DNA of 64,000 nt, from the NCBI RefSeq assembly GCF_003967035.1, contig NZ_AP018560.1, positions 209,001 through 273,000 of the forward strand, written 5' to 3'. A model generated the notes under the pieces. It was not told the origin of the DNA. It saw nothing but the letters and a program-made list of their open reading frames with translations, and did not search any database. Source of the stretch: Aerosticca soli. Its GTDB lineage: Bacteria > Pseudomonadota > Gammaproteobacteria > Xanthomonadales > Rhodanobacteraceae. The stretch's first letter is position 1. Each line of letters starts with the position of its first letter. Shown here in pieces: positions 27,159 through 35,642 of the stretch. Both the position numbers and the translations under genes were made by a program.

Positions 27159-28300
27159 CAGTCCATCTCCATGTAGAACAGCGCGGCCAGCGCATCGAGC
27201 AGGATCACCATGAAGATCGACTGCACCACGCTCGATGTCGTGTGTTCGCCCACCGACTGCGCGCTGCCGCCGACCTTGAAGCCCTCCAGACAGCCGATCA
27301 CCGCGATCACCACCGCGAACACCGGCGCCTTGACCAGGCCCAGGATGAAATGCCGCACGCTGACGTCCTGCTTGAACAGCTCCAGGAACATGCTCGGCGG
27401 AATGTCCAGCGATAGCGCGCACACCAGCATGCCGCCCAGGATGCCGGTCAGCATGCCGATGAAGGTGAGCATCGGCAGCGCCACCAGCAGCGCCAGCACG
27501 CGCGGCAGCACCAAGAGTTCCATCGGATCGAGGCCGAGCGCGCGGATCGCGTCGATCTCCTCGTTGGCCTTCATCGAGCCGATCTGCGCGGTGAAGGAGC
27601 TCGCGGTGCGGCCGGCGAGCAGGATCGCGGCGAGCAGCACGCCGAACTCGCGCAGGAACGAGAAGGTGACCAGGTCCACGGTGTACAGGGTGGCGCCGAA
27701 GTCCTTGAGCACGGTGGCACCGAGGAAGGCCACCACCGCGCCGACCATGAAGGTGAGCAAGGCCACGATCGGGATCGCGTCCATGCCGGTCTGCTCGATG
27801 TGGGCGGCCAGCGGCGTGATGCGCCAGCGCCGCGGACGCGGCAGCGTGCGCGCCCAGGTTTCCAGAGTCAGGCCCAGGAAACCGAGCAAGAGCCACAGCT
27901 GATGCCAGATCGCCTCCATCGCGCGGCCGATCTGCGCCAGCAGGGCGAGCCAGGCCGGCGGCTCGCGCCGCGGCGTGGCCGAGGCCCGCCACTGGCCGAG
28001 CGCCTGGCCGACGGTACCGAGCAGCGCGCGCTTGGCTGCGGGCAGGCGGGTGTCGGCGCTCGTCGACTCACCACCCAGCAGCCGGGCGAGCAGCGCCGCC
28101 CCGGCGGTGTCCAGCCGACCCAGCGCGGCGGTATCCAGCGTGAGCGGCGCGGGCAGCGGCTGCGGCAGGCGCTCGATCAAGGCACGCAGATCACGGTAAT
28201 GCGCGAGCGTCCAGTCGCCCGCGATGCGCAGAGTCGGCGGCGCGGTCGCGGTATCGAGGGTGGCGTTGCCGGCGCGCTCTGCGGAATCCATGCCCGCCAT
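27155..28300 (-). CDS. STAS-MlaE fusion: lipid ABC transporter permease
   Basis: A 381-residue protein. The N-terminal 100 residues form a STAS-like domain ([40 protein letters not shown]), comparable to stand-alone MlaB. The rest is an MlaE permease ([57 protein letters not shown]) with about five to six membrane spans. The natural fusion explains the absence of a separate mlaB. MAGMDSAE is taken as start; an ATG three codons later is equally possible. First gene of the Mla-like operon; divergent from gcvT across 112 bp. Confidence 0.92.
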   Translation of the reverse strand: MAGMDSAERAGNATLDTATAPPTLRIAGDWTLAHYRDLRALIERLPQPLPAPLTLDTAALGRLDTAGAALLARLLGGESTSADTRLPAAKRALLGTVGQALGQWRASATPRREPPAWLALLAQIGRAMEAIWHQLWLLLGFLGLTLETWARTLPRPRRWRITPLAAHIEQTGMDAIPIVALLTFMVGAVVAFLGATVLKDFGATLYTVDLVTFSFLREFGVLLAAILLAGRTASSFTAQIGSMKANEEIDAIRALGLDPMELLVLPRVLALLVALPMLTFIGMLTGILGGMLVCALSLDIPPSMFLELFKQDVSVRHFILGLVKAPVFAVVIAVIGCLEGFKVGGSAQSVGEHTTSSVVQSIFMVILLDALAALFYMEMDW

Positions 28301-28351
28301 TCTAGGCCGGTGCGGTCGCCGGCATGTGCACGGGCCGCGCCGCGCCGCGGC

Positions 28352-28381
28352 TTGGATTGCCCGCGGGGCGACGGCGATAAT
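28352..28381 (+). promoter_or_regulatory. Putative gcvT promoter
   Basis: TTGGAT at 28352-28357 and GATAAT at 28376-28381 with 18 bp spacing form a good sigma70-like promoter, about 30 bp before the gcvT ATG. No glycine riboswitch was recognised in the short leader. Confidence 0.5.
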
Positions 28382-28412
28382 GCGCGCCTGCCCGAGGCTT
28401 TCCGGACCGCCG

Positions 28413-29510
28413 ATGACCGCGCAACACACCGCACTCCACGCCACCCACCTCGCGCAGGGCGCGCGCATGATCGACTTCGGCGGCTGGGACATGCCGATCC
28501 ACTACGGCTCGCAGATCGAGGAGCACCACGCGGTGCGCCGCGACGCCGGCATGTTCGACGTCTCGCACATGACCGTGATCGACCTGCACGGCCCGCGCAC
28601 CCGCGAATTCCTGCGCCACCTGCTCGCCAACAGCGTGGACAAGCTGAAGACCGCCGGCAAGGCGCTCTACAGCTGCATGTTGAACGAACAGGGCGGCGTG
28701 ATCGACGACCTCATCGTCTACTACTTCGACGATGCGCATTACCGGCTGGTGGTCAATGCCGCCACCCGCGCCAAGGACCTGGACTGGATCACCCGCCAGG
28801 CCGCGCCCTTCGGCGTGGAAGTGAAGGCACGGCCGGATCTGGCCATGATCGCGGTACAGGGGCCGAACGCGCGCGCCAAGGTACTCGGCCTGCTGCATGA
28901 GGGCGACCGCGCACGCATCGAAAAGCTCGCCCGCTTCAGCGCCGCCGCCGCGCAGGGGCCGCACGGCATGCCGCTGTTCATCGCCCGCACCGGTTACACC
29001 GGCGAGGACGGCTTCGAGATCATGCTGCCGAACGAACACGCCGCCGCGCTGTGGCAGGCGCTCACCGCGGCCGGCGTGCGTCCCTGCGGGCTCGGCGCGC
29101 GCGACACCCTGCGCCTGGAGGCCGGCATGAATCTGTACGGCCAGGACATGGACGAGTCGGTGACCCCGCTCGAGGCCGGGCTCGCCTGGACGGTGAGCTT
29201 CGACGAAGGCCGCGACTTCATCGGCCGCCGCGCGCTGGAGGCGCAGCGCGACGCCGGCGTGCCGCGCGTGACCGTCGGCCTGGTGCTGGACGACAAGGGC
29301 GTGCTGCGCCACGGCCAGAAAGTGTTTTCCGCCGCCGGCGAGGGCGAGATCCTGTCCGGCACCTTTTCGCCCACGCTCGGCAAGTCGATCGCGCTGGCGC
29401 GACTGCCGGCGGGCGATCCTGGCCCGGTCACGGTCGACCTGCGCGGCCGACGCGTGCCGGTGCGGGTGGTCAAGCCGCCGTTCGTGCGCGAGGGCCGCCC
29501 CGCGGTTTAG
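28413..29510 (+). CDS. gcvT: Glycine cleavage system T protein (aminomethyltransferase)
   Basis: A 365-residue tetrahydrofolate-dependent aminomethyltransferase. It begins [20 protein letters not shown], then [20 protein letters not shown] and [11 protein letters not shown], with [15 protein letters not shown] and [20 protein letters not shown] in the middle, and a C-terminal GcvT domain ([20 protein letters not shown]). It releases NH3 and transfers the methylene to H4-folate in glycine cleavage. gcvH follows 82 bp downstream with its own -10-like TAGAAT. gcvP is not in the window. Confidence 0.97.
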   Translation: MTAQHTALHATHLAQGARMIDFGGWDMPIHYGSQIEEHHAVRRDAGMFDVSHMTVIDLHGPRTREFLRHLLANSVDKLKTAGKALYSCMLNEQGGVIDDLIVYYFDDAHYRLVVNAATRAKDLDWITRQAAPFGVEVKARPDLAMIAVQGPNARAKVLGLLHEGDRARIEKLARFSAAAAQGPHGMPLFIARTGYTGEDGFEIMLPNEHAAALWQALTAAGVRPCGLGARDTLRLEAGMNLYGQDMDESVTPLEAGLAWTVSFDEGRDFIGRRALEAQRDAGVPRVTVGLVLDDKGVLRHGQKVFSAAGEGEILSGTFSPTLGKSIALARLPAGDPGPVTVDLRGRRVPVRVVKPPFVREGRPAV

Positions 29511-29592
29511 TTCTTGCCTGCCAACGCGTTGTCGCATCGCCGTGGCTAGAATGCGCGGCCTCTTTGCAGCTCCCAACCATCGGACCATACCC

Positions 29593-29988
29593 ATGAGCGA
29601 GATTCCCGGCGACCTCAAGTTCCTCAAGTCCCACGAATGGGCCCGTCTCGAAGACGACGGCATCGTGCGCGTGGGCATTTCCGAGCATGCCCAGGAGCAG
29701 CTCGGCGATCTGGTCTACGTCGAGCTGCCCGCGCTCGGCACCGCAGTGAAGGCTGGCCACGCGGTGGCCGTGGTCGAGTCGGTGAAGGCCGCCTCGGACA
29801 TCTATACGCCCGTCAGCGGCGAGGTGATCGAGGTCAACGAGCTGCTCGCCGACCGTCCGGAGCTCATCAACGAGGATCCCTACGGCGAGGGTTGGATCTT
29901 CGCGGTGCGCATCGCCGATCGCGGCGAGCTGGACGAGCTGCTCGACGCGGACGCCTACGCCGAACAGCTCGAGCAGGACGCGCATTGA
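29593..29988 (+). CDS. gcvH: Glycine cleavage system H protein
   Basis: A 131-residue lipoyl carrier. The segment [20 protein letters not shown] places the lipoylated lysine at residue 65. [20 protein letters not shown] and [13 protein letters not shown] complete the lipoyl fold. It shuttles the aminomethyl group between GcvP and GcvT. A TAGAAT -10-like hexamer at 29547-29552 suggests separate transcription as well as read-through from gcvT. A strong hairpin follows its stop. Confidence 0.97.
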   Translation: MSEIPGDLKFLKSHEWARLEDDGIVRVGISEHAQEQLGDLVYVELPALGTAVKAGHAVAVVESVKAASDIYTPVSGEVIEVNELLADRPELINEDPYGEGWIFAVRIADRGELDELLDADAYAEQLEQDAH

Positions 29989-30002
29989 GCGCATGAACGG
30001 CG

Positions 30003-30029
30003 TGCGGCATGCGCGAAGCGCGTGCCGCA
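30003..30029 (+). terminator. Strong hairpin after gcvH
   Basis: A 12-bp stem (TGCGGCATGCGC paired with GCGCGTGCCGCA, one G-T pair) with a 3-nt loop, 15 bp after the gcvH stop. No T-tract follows, so it may be an attenuating or mRNA-stabilising hairpin rather than a classical intrinsic terminator. Confidence 0.5.
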
Positions 30030-30203
30030 TCGTGCCGTCGGTCGAGCTTCGTTCATCTGCCGAACGCGCAGCCTCTGGTTGCGTTCCACGCAGGCGTCCG
30101 CGCCCGTGGATGGGCTGTGCGGTTTTGCCGCCATGCACGCCTTGAAGCCGCATGGCTGTGCGCTTTGCGCCGTCCGGGGAGTGATTGGCCCGTATTCCCT
30201 TTT

Positions 30204-30219
30204 GGACGTCTAGACGTCC
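30204..30219 (+). promoter_or_regulatory. MetJ operator: two tandem met boxes
   Basis: GGACGTCT followed directly by AGACGTCC, each one mismatch from the met-box consensus AGACGTCT. Tandem 8-bp boxes are the MetJ binding unit. It lies 160 bp before the metJ start and about 95 bp before the best metJ -35, so it may act on a further upstream promoter. The stretch 29989-30378 otherwise contains the gcvH hairpin and the metJ promoter, and no gene. Confidence 0.85.
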
Positions 30220-30315
30220 TGTGTGGAAGTCTCCCCGGGGCGCCTTGAGTCCATCCGTGCAGCCGCCTTTGAGGCCTAAGGTGGCGCGCGTGGACGATTT
30301 TTTTACCGCAATCAA

Positions 30316-30344
30316 TTGACAGTGGAAATATTCGGGAATAGCTT
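30316..30344 (+). promoter_or_regulatory. Putative metJ promoter
   Basis: A perfect TTGACA -35 at 30316-30321 and a weak TAGCTT -10 at 30339-30344 with 17 bp spacing, in a locally AT-rich stretch, 35 bp before the metJ ATG. Confidence 0.5.
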
Positions 30345-30378
30345 TCGCTTCGAATCGCGGGGACTAAAAAGAAACGTC

Positions 30379-30888
30379 ATGTCGGCAAACAAATACATCG
30401 AGCCGTATGTCGAGCATGGGGAAAAAGCCAGTGCAGTACGCAAGATCACGGTGTCGATTCCCTTGCACGTGCTGCGTCTGCTTTCCGACGAACGCACGCG
30501 TCGTCAGGTGAATAATCTCAGGCATGCCACCAACAGCGATCTCTTGGTCGAGGCATTCCTGCATGCTTTTACTGGGCAACCACTGCCAACCGATGAGGAG
30601 CTGAGACGAACCATGGCCACTGCCAAGAAAGCCACTGTCAAGAAACCCGCGGCCAAAAAGGTCGCCAAGAAAACCACCGTCAAGAAGGCTGCCGTCAAGA
30701 AGCCGGTAGCCAAGAAACCGGCCGCCAAGAAGGCCGCCGTGAAGAAGACCGCCACCCCCGCCAAGAAGGCTGCCGCCAAGAAGCCGGCCGCCGCCAAGAA
30801 AAGCGTGGTCAAGAAGGTCGCCGTAAAGAAACTCCCCGCCAAGAAGACGGCGGCCAAGGCGGGCAAATCCGCCGCCGCGGCGAAATAA
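30379..30888 (+). CDS. metJ: MetJ methionine repressor with histone-H1-like Lys/Ala C-terminal tail
   Basis: A 169-residue composite. Residues 1-78 are Met[21 protein letters not shown], including the ribbon that reads met boxes, then [20 protein letters not shown] and [13 protein letters not shown], nearly identical to the E. coli repressor core with its SAM-binding helices. The C-terminal part of E. coli MetJ is missing. Instead residues 79-169 are a Lys/Ala/Val/Pro tail with repeated AAKK, VKK and PAKK units, like AlgP or histone H1. The ATG at MSANKYIE is used because upstream in-frame sequence overlaps the promoter. An internal ATG at 30613 with GAGGAG 12 bp upstream could yield the tail alone. 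It is preceded by met boxes and followed by a terminator, so autoregulation is likely. Confidence 0.93.
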   Translation: MSANKYIEPYVEHGEKASAVRKITVSIPLHVLRLLSDERTRRQVNNLRHATNSDLLVEAFLHAFTGQPLPTDEELRRTMATAKKATVKKPAAKKVAKKTTVKKAAVKKPVAKKPAAKKAAVKKTATPAKKAAAKKPAAAKKSVVKKVAVKKLPAKKTAAKAGKSAAAAK

Positions 30889-30980
30889 TCCGTTCCACTG
30901 CTCGTCCACCATCAGGTTCCCCGGGCTTTCGCGGTGCCCAGCGCGCAAGCTTTCGAAGGGGCCATGCAAAGGCGTCCATT

Positions 30981-31009
30981 CGTCCCGGTTCATCCGGGAC
31001 GTTTCATTT
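30981..31009 (+). terminator. Intrinsic terminator after metJ
   Basis: An 8-bp perfect stem CGTCCCGG / CCGGGACG with loop TTCAT, followed by TTTCATTT. It lies about 90 bp after the metJ stop. The intervening sequence shows no gene. Confidence 0.7.
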
Positions 31010-31169
31010 CAATGGACCTTTGAGCGTACGCTGGGGCCTGATTTGCCCGCTGGCCCGGATGCGGTAACCTTGGCGCCGCCTGCGCCGCGACGGTCATGGG
31101 GAACGTCGCCTCCTCAAAAGCACCGGGGGAATGGCGCGGAATCGCTCGTCCCATTCGACGGTGGGGTCC

Positions 31170-32186
31170 ATGCATAGCCGATATCTTCCAGCGCGCGCCA
31201 GGTCGCAAGGCGCCATCCGGCCCATGACCCTGGCGGTCCTGGGCGTGCTCGTCGTCCTGGCGCTGGCGGCCTGGCTCCTGATCATCCGTCCGCACCAGGA
31301 CCTGCTCGGCAGCGACGAGGGCGGTCGCGGCACGTCCGTACTTGCCGGCAAGGCCAAGGCCGGCCAGGCCGACAACGCCGGCGCCATGGACCTCGACCAG
31401 CTCCTGAGCGAGGCGCGCCGGGCGATGAACGAGCAGCGCTATCTTGCTCCGGCCGGCAACAACGCCTTCGAGTTCTATCTGAAGGCGCTCGAGCAACAGC
31501 CCAACAATGCCGTCGCGCTCGATGCCCTGCGCGAAACCTTTCCCTTTGCCGCCGGCATGGCCGAGCAGGCGATCAATGCGCGTGATTTCAACGAGGCCCA
31601 GCGTGAGATCGACCTGCTCGCCAAGGCCGATCCGACCAACTACACGGTGACCATCCTGCGTTCCAAGCTCGATGCGCAGCGTCGGCTGCAGGACAAGGAG
31701 CAGCAGGACGCCCAGGAACGCCAGCGTCAGCAGCAGCTGGCGGCGCAGAAGGCGGCGGAAGAGCGCGCGGCGGCGGAGCAGCAGGCGCAGCAGCCGAAAA
31801 CCGCGCAGGAAACGCCACGCGCGCCCGAGGCGTCGCGGCCGCAGCCGACACGCGCCCCGGCGCCGGCGCCGGCCGAGGTCGCACAGACCGGCACCGCCGC
31901 TGCCAGCGCGCCCAGCGCCACCGAGGCGGTGCTGGAACGCTACGTGCCGCCACGCTATCCGACGCAGGCGCGGCGCGCCAACCAGGAAGGCTGGGTGGAT
32001 GTCGAATACGACATCGATGCCGAGGGCAACGTCACCGATACCCGGGTGCTGGCCTCGCAGCCCAGGCACATGTTCGACCGCGAGGCGACCGAGGCCGTGC
32101 GGCGCTGGAAGTTCAAGCCTGCCACGCGCGACGGCACGCCGGTGGCGAGCCAGGGTCGGCGGCGGATCGAGTTCAAGCTGCAATGA
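31170..32186 (+). CDS. TonB-family energy transducer-like protein
   Basis: A 338-residue protein. An N-terminal membrane anchor (MTLAVLGVLVVLALAAWLLI, preceded by basic residues) puts the rest in the periplasm. Residues about 80-170 contain a helical repeat-like region (LSEARRAMNEQRYLA, ALEQQPNNAVALDALRETF). Residues about 170-255 are a Gln/Ala-rich coiled coil and Pro/Ala linker. The C-terminal 80 residues are a TonB domain (RYVPPRYPTQARRANQEGWV, VEYDIDAEGNVTD, AVRRWKFKPATRDG). No exbB or exbD is nearby. MHSRYLPA is taken as start; a slightly longer N-terminus is possible. Confidence 0.85.
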   Translation: MHSRYLPARARSQGAIRPMTLAVLGVLVVLALAAWLLIIRPHQDLLGSDEGGRGTSVLAGKAKAGQADNAGAMDLDQLLSEARRAMNEQRYLAPAGNNAFEFYLKALEQQPNNAVALDALRETFPFAAGMAEQAINARDFNEAQREIDLLAKADPTNYTVTILRSKLDAQRRLQDKEQQDAQERQRQQQLAAQKAAEERAAAEQQAQQPKTAQETPRAPEASRPQPTRAPAPAPAEVAQTGTAAASAPSATEAVLERYVPPRYPTQARRANQEGWVDVEYDIDAEGNVTDTRVLASQPRHMFDREATEAVRRWKFKPATRDGTPVASQGRRRIEFKLQ

Positions 32187-32190
32187 ACCG

Positions 32191-32213
32191 TCGCCGCGGC
32201 GGCGGCGCTTTTT
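32191..32213. terminator. Possible bidirectional terminator between convergent genes
   Basis: A GC-rich imperfect palindrome (TCGCCGCGGC GGCGGCG) followed by a T5 run, in the 26-bp gap between the TonB-like gene and the converging serine hydrolase gene. Weakly supported. Confidence 0.3.
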
Positions 32214-33529
32214 CAGGAACGGTGCCGGCGGGCGCGATGGCTTGATGGTTTTTTCGCCGGCGCGGACTTTTTCTTTTTCGGCGGCGCCACCAGTGCGGGG
32301 GCATCGCTTTCCACGCCGGCCCAGTCCACGTGCGGCAGATCGAGCAGGCTGTCGAACACCATCGGCATCAAGCCCGAGGGGACCGGTCCGGCCGAGTTCC
32401 ACAGCGTGACCACGCCGACGTGGTATTTGGGGAAGAAGCCGATCATGGTGCGGTAGCCTTCCACCGCGCCGGCATGGAAGATCAGCGTCTCGCCGCCGTA
32501 TTCGAAGACACGCCAGCCGAGCGCGTAATGCGCGGCGGTGAGTCGCGCGCGGCGCCAGGGCGTGGAGTGCAATTCCACCGGCGTCGCCACGCCGGGTTTG
32601 TGCAGGGTTTCCAGCATCTCCGGCGTCAGCACGTCCGGTCGCCCGCCCATCTGCGCGATCAGCCATTGTTCCATGTCGCGCAGACTGGCATTGACGCCGG
32701 CCGCGGGCGCCACCCGGTAGTAGTTTTCCTTCGGCTCGAACGGCACCCAGCTGTGTCCGTAGGCTTTGTGCGGCCGCGCCCAGCTCGCGCTCGATTCCAG
32801 CGCGTCGCGGCCGTAGCTCGCGTTTTTCATGCCGAGCGGATAGAAGATGCGCTTGGCCACTTCGCGATAGAAGAAATCGCCGGTCATCGCGTAGACCACG
32901 TCGCCGATCAGGCTGAAGGCGATGTTCTGGTAGCCGTAGCACTGGCCGACGCCGCAGGAGAGATCGACCTCGTCCAGCCGGCGCACCAGCTCCTCGTAGG
33001 GGACGTCCTCCTCCAGCATGTTGTCGTAGGTGTTGCGCGGCAGGCCGATGCGCTGGCCGAGGATGTCGGCGACGGTGGCCTGCTCGGTGTCCGGCAGGCT
33101 CTTGAGCTTGAAGAACGGTACCGCGTCGACCAGTTTGGTATCCCAGCGCAGCTTGCCGTCGGCGACCAGGATCGCGGCGAGCCCGGTGGCGAAGGCCTTG
33201 GACAGCGAGGCCAGGCGGAACACCGTCTCGGGCGTGACCTTCTCGCCGCGGCCGGCATCGGCGTAGCCCAGCGTATGTTCGAAGGCGACCTTGTCGTCCA
33301 CCACCACCGCGGTGGCCAGGCCCGCCACGGCATGCCGCGCGTCGAGGCGGTCCAGCCATTGCCGGTAGGCGGCAAGCGTGGCGGCCACGCGCGCGGCCGG
33401 CAGCTCGGCATGGCCGGGATGGGGCGTGGTATGTGCGCTGGCGGGCGTTGCGGCCCGCGCCGGGAGGGGGCACGACAGCCAGCCGCCGACCAGGCCGGCG
33501 ATGAGCAAGAGCAGGGTACGAAACGGCAT
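32213..33529 (-). CDS. Serine beta-lactamase-family protein (class C / penicillin-binding-like), secreted
   Basis: A 438-residue protein with a signal peptide (FRTLLLLIAGLVGGWLS, then LPARA). The three serine-hydrolase motifs are SLSK (FRLASLSKAFATG), YQN (GYQNIAFSLIGD) and HAG (LIFHAGAVEGYRTM). This set is common to class C beta-lactamases, DD-peptidases and esterases of Pfam Beta-lactamase. The C-terminus is a Lys/Pro/Arg-rich tail (PKKKKSAPAKKPSSHRARR). Whether it hydrolyses beta-lactams, peptidoglycan or esters cannot be told. MPFRTLL is chosen because it begins the signal peptide. The 244-bp gap to the next gene shows no other feature. Confidence 0.87.
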   Translation of the reverse strand: MPFRTLLLLIAGLVGGWLSCPLPARAATPASAHTTPHPGHAELPAARVAATLAAYRQWLDRLDARHAVAGLATAVVVDDKVAFEHTLGYADAGRGEKVTPETVFRLASLSKAFATGLAAILVADGKLRWDTKLVDAVPFFKLKSLPDTEQATVADILGQRIGLPRNTYDNMLEEDVPYEELVRRLDEVDLSCGVGQCYGYQNIAFSLIGDVVYAMTGDFFYREVAKRIFYPLGMKNASYGRDALESSASWARPHKAYGHSWVPFEPKENYYRVAPAAGVNASLRDMEQWLIAQMGGRPDVLTPEMLETLHKPGVATPVELHSTPWRRARLTAAHYALGWRVFEYGGETLIFHAGAVEGYRTMIGFFPKYHVGVVTLWNSAGPVPSGLMPMVFDSLLDLPHVDWAGVESDAPALVAPPKKKKSAPAKKPSSHRARRHRS

Positions 33530-33773
33530 GAGGCGGGCGTGACCTGAAAAAGCGGGGCTCTCGGCACGCGGCACGTGCGTGTCCTTTGAGGCTGCGATTG
33601 TCCCGTACGCGCCGGCGCAGCGACAAGTTTTGCAAGACCCGCGCGCACCCTCATGTCGCGCGGCGCTGAGTGCGGAAGATCGGGCCGGCGTGCGCGGGCT
33701 GCTAGGCTTGCCCGCTGGCATCCCCGCCAGCCACGGGTCTTCGAGGGTGAGTGTCGTATCTGCCCACAGTGCC

Positions 33774-35036
33774 ATGAAGCGCACGACCGCCATCGCGGCG
33801 CTCGCGTTCTTCTTCCTGATGACCTCGTACTACATGATCCGGCCGGTGCGCGATCAGCTGAGCGGCGCGCTCGGTTCGCGGCCGCTGCCGCTGTTCTATG
33901 GCGCCACCTTCCTGGTCATGCTGCTGCTGACGCCGCTGTTCGGCGGGCTGGTCGCCAGGTATCCGCGCAAGCGCCTGCTGGCCTCGAGCTACAGCTTTTT
34001 CATTGTCTGCCTGATCGCCTTCGTGCCGGCTTTCATGGTGCAGGACGAGATCGGCGCGCTGGCGCTGGGGCTGGTGTTCTATGTCTGGGTCAGCGTGTTC
34101 AACCTGTTCGTGGTCTCGCTGTTCTGGAGCTTCATGGCCGACGTGTTCGACAGCCATGCGGCGCGCGAGCGGTTCTCGCTGATCGCGCTGGGCGGCATGG
34201 GCGGGGCGATCTTCGGGCCGTTGCTGACGCGCCTCTTGGTGCATGCGCTCGGTGTCGCGCCGCTGCTGCTGGTCTCCGCCGCGGCGCTGCTCACGGCCTT
34301 GCTGCTGCTGCTTCGGCTGGCCGAGGACGGCGCGCAGCGCGCCCGCAACGCCGAGGTGATCGGCGGTTCGCTCTGGGCCGGGGTGAAGGAGCTCTGGACG
34401 CGTCCGTTCCTGCGCGCGATGGCCGTGCTGATGGTGCTGGGCGATGGCATCGGCACGCTGATCTATGCCCTGCTCGCCGACTACGCCAAGGCGCATTACG
34501 CCGACCGCGTGGCGCGCACGGATTTCTACAACAGCCTGGACCTGGCGACCAACCTGCTCGGCGCGGCGCTGCAGCTCACCCTCACGCGCTGGGTGCTGGT
34601 CCGCCGCGGTCCCGGCTGGGGGCTGGTGGTGCCGGCGCTGGTCAACGTGGCGCTGCTGATCCTGCTCGCCGTGCTCGGCAGCGGGACTGTCACCCTGGCC
34701 GGCGTCGCGGTGCCGGTGCTCGCCATCGTCATGGTCGGTTCGCGCGGTTTCGCCTACGGCATGACCAAGCCGGCGGCCGATGCGCTCTACACCCGCGTGC
34801 CGCGCGAGACCCGCTACAAGGGCAAGAACTTCGTCGAGACGGCGATCTGGCGTTTCGGCGACGTGGTGGTCACCAGCGCCGTCAACCTGCTCGCCGCCCT
34901 CGGCGTCGCTGTCACCGGCATGGCGGTGACGGGCGTCGGCGTGTCGGCCTTGAGCGCGTGGGTGGCGCGCCGCGCCGCCCACGCACCCGACCTGTCGCCC
35001 GAGCCGCCGGTGGCGCCGGCGCCGATGGCGCGTTGA
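33774..35036 (+). CDS. MFS-type / ATP:ADP-antiporter-like (NTT) transporter
   Basis: A 420-residue protein with about twelve hydrophobic segments. The N-terminus FFFLMTSYYMIRPVRDQLSG is the hallmark of the bacterial NTP/NDP exchange-like (AAA family) MFS proteins. RFSLIALGGMGGAIFGPLL and TRYKGKNFVETAIWRFGDVV are further conserved pieces. In free-living proteobacteria the substrate of these proteins is not established, so nucleotide transport should not be assumed. It converges on the CBS gene with a 9-bp gap. Confidence 0.8.
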   Translation: MKRTTAIAALAFFFLMTSYYMIRPVRDQLSGALGSRPLPLFYGATFLVMLLLTPLFGGLVARYPRKRLLASSYSFFIVCLIAFVPAFMVQDEIGALALGLVFYVWVSVFNLFVVSLFWSFMADVFDSHAARERFSLIALGGMGGAIFGPLLTRLLVHALGVAPLLLVSAAALLTALLLLLRLAEDGAQRARNAEVIGGSLWAGVKELWTRPFLRAMAVLMVLGDGIGTLIYALLADYAKAHYADRVARTDFYNSLDLATNLLGAALQLTLTRWVLVRRGPGWGLVVPALVNVALLILLAVLGSGTVTLAGVAVPVLAIVMVGSRGFAYGMTKPAADALYTRVPRETRYKGKNFVETAIWRFGDVVVTSAVNLLAALGVAVTGMAVTGVGVSALSAWVARRAAHAPDLSPEPPVAPAPMAR

Positions 35037-35045
35037 CGCGCGGGT

Positions 35046-35474
35046 TCAGCCGGTGATGTAGCGCTGCAGGGTGTCGATCTGCTCGGCCTGCTCATCGATC
35101 ACCGCCTTGACCAGATCGCCGATCGAGACCACACCGACCACGCGCCCGTTCTCCACCACCGGCAGATGGCGGATACGGCTGTCGGTGCAAAGACGCATGC
35201 ATTCCAGGACGTCGTATTCGGGCGTCACCGTGACCGGCGGGCTGCTCATGATCTCGTTGACCGGTGTCTGCGCCGAGGCGCGGCCCTTCAAGATCACCTT
35301 GCGCGCATAGTCGCGTTCGGAGATGACGCCGACCAGGGTCTCGCCGCGCATGACCAGCAGCGCGCCGACCCCGGCCTCGGCCATGTGCCTGAGCGCTTCC
35401 AGCACCGGCGTTTCCGGGGCGACCGCATAGACCGCGTTGCCCTTGCTTTGCAGTAGATGCCTCACCTGACGCAT
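35046..35474 (-). CDS. CBS-domain protein
   Basis: A 142-residue protein made of two CBS motifs: residues about 5-65 (VYAVAPETPVLEALRHMAEA, GALLVMRGETLVGVISERDY) and 70-130 (VTPEYDVLECMRLCTDSRIR, HLPVVENGRVVGVVSIGDLV). Tandem CBS pairs bind adenine nucleotides or SAM-like ligands. The start at MRQVRHLL is favoured because GGGAG lies 12 bp upstream of it; an ATG five codons earlier is also in frame. The role is unknown. Confidence 0.85.
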   Translation of the reverse strand: MRQVRHLLQSKGNAVYAVAPETPVLEALRHMAEAGVGALLVMRGETLVGVISERDYARKVILKGRASAQTPVNEIMSSPPVTVTPEYDVLECMRLCTDSRIRHLPVVENGRVVGVVSIGDLVKAVIDEQAEQIDTLQRYITG

Positions 35475-35642
35475 AGTCGTTGCTCCCATTCACCGCGGCT
35501 TGGGCGCCGCCCCTTTAAGGGCGAGTCTAGCGCCGTCCTTAAGGCTGTGGGCATGCAGGATCGCCGTGCTTTGCCGGGTCCATCGCATGCGCCAGGCCAC
35601 ATCCTTGCGATGGGCCGCGGACCGCAAGGGCGGTGCGGCTGT

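Noticed and set aside
28301-28412. Possible glycine riboswitch before gcvT
   Set aside because: The gap is short and no glycine-aptamer core could be recognised.
29989-30250. Small plus-strand frames of 60-80 codons after gcvH
   Set aside because: They span a strong hairpin and the met boxes, have Arg-rich composition, and no ribosome site or homology is evident.
30364-30993. Gly/Leu-rich minus-strand frames opposite metJ
   Set aside because: They are the antisense of the Lys/Ala codon repeats.
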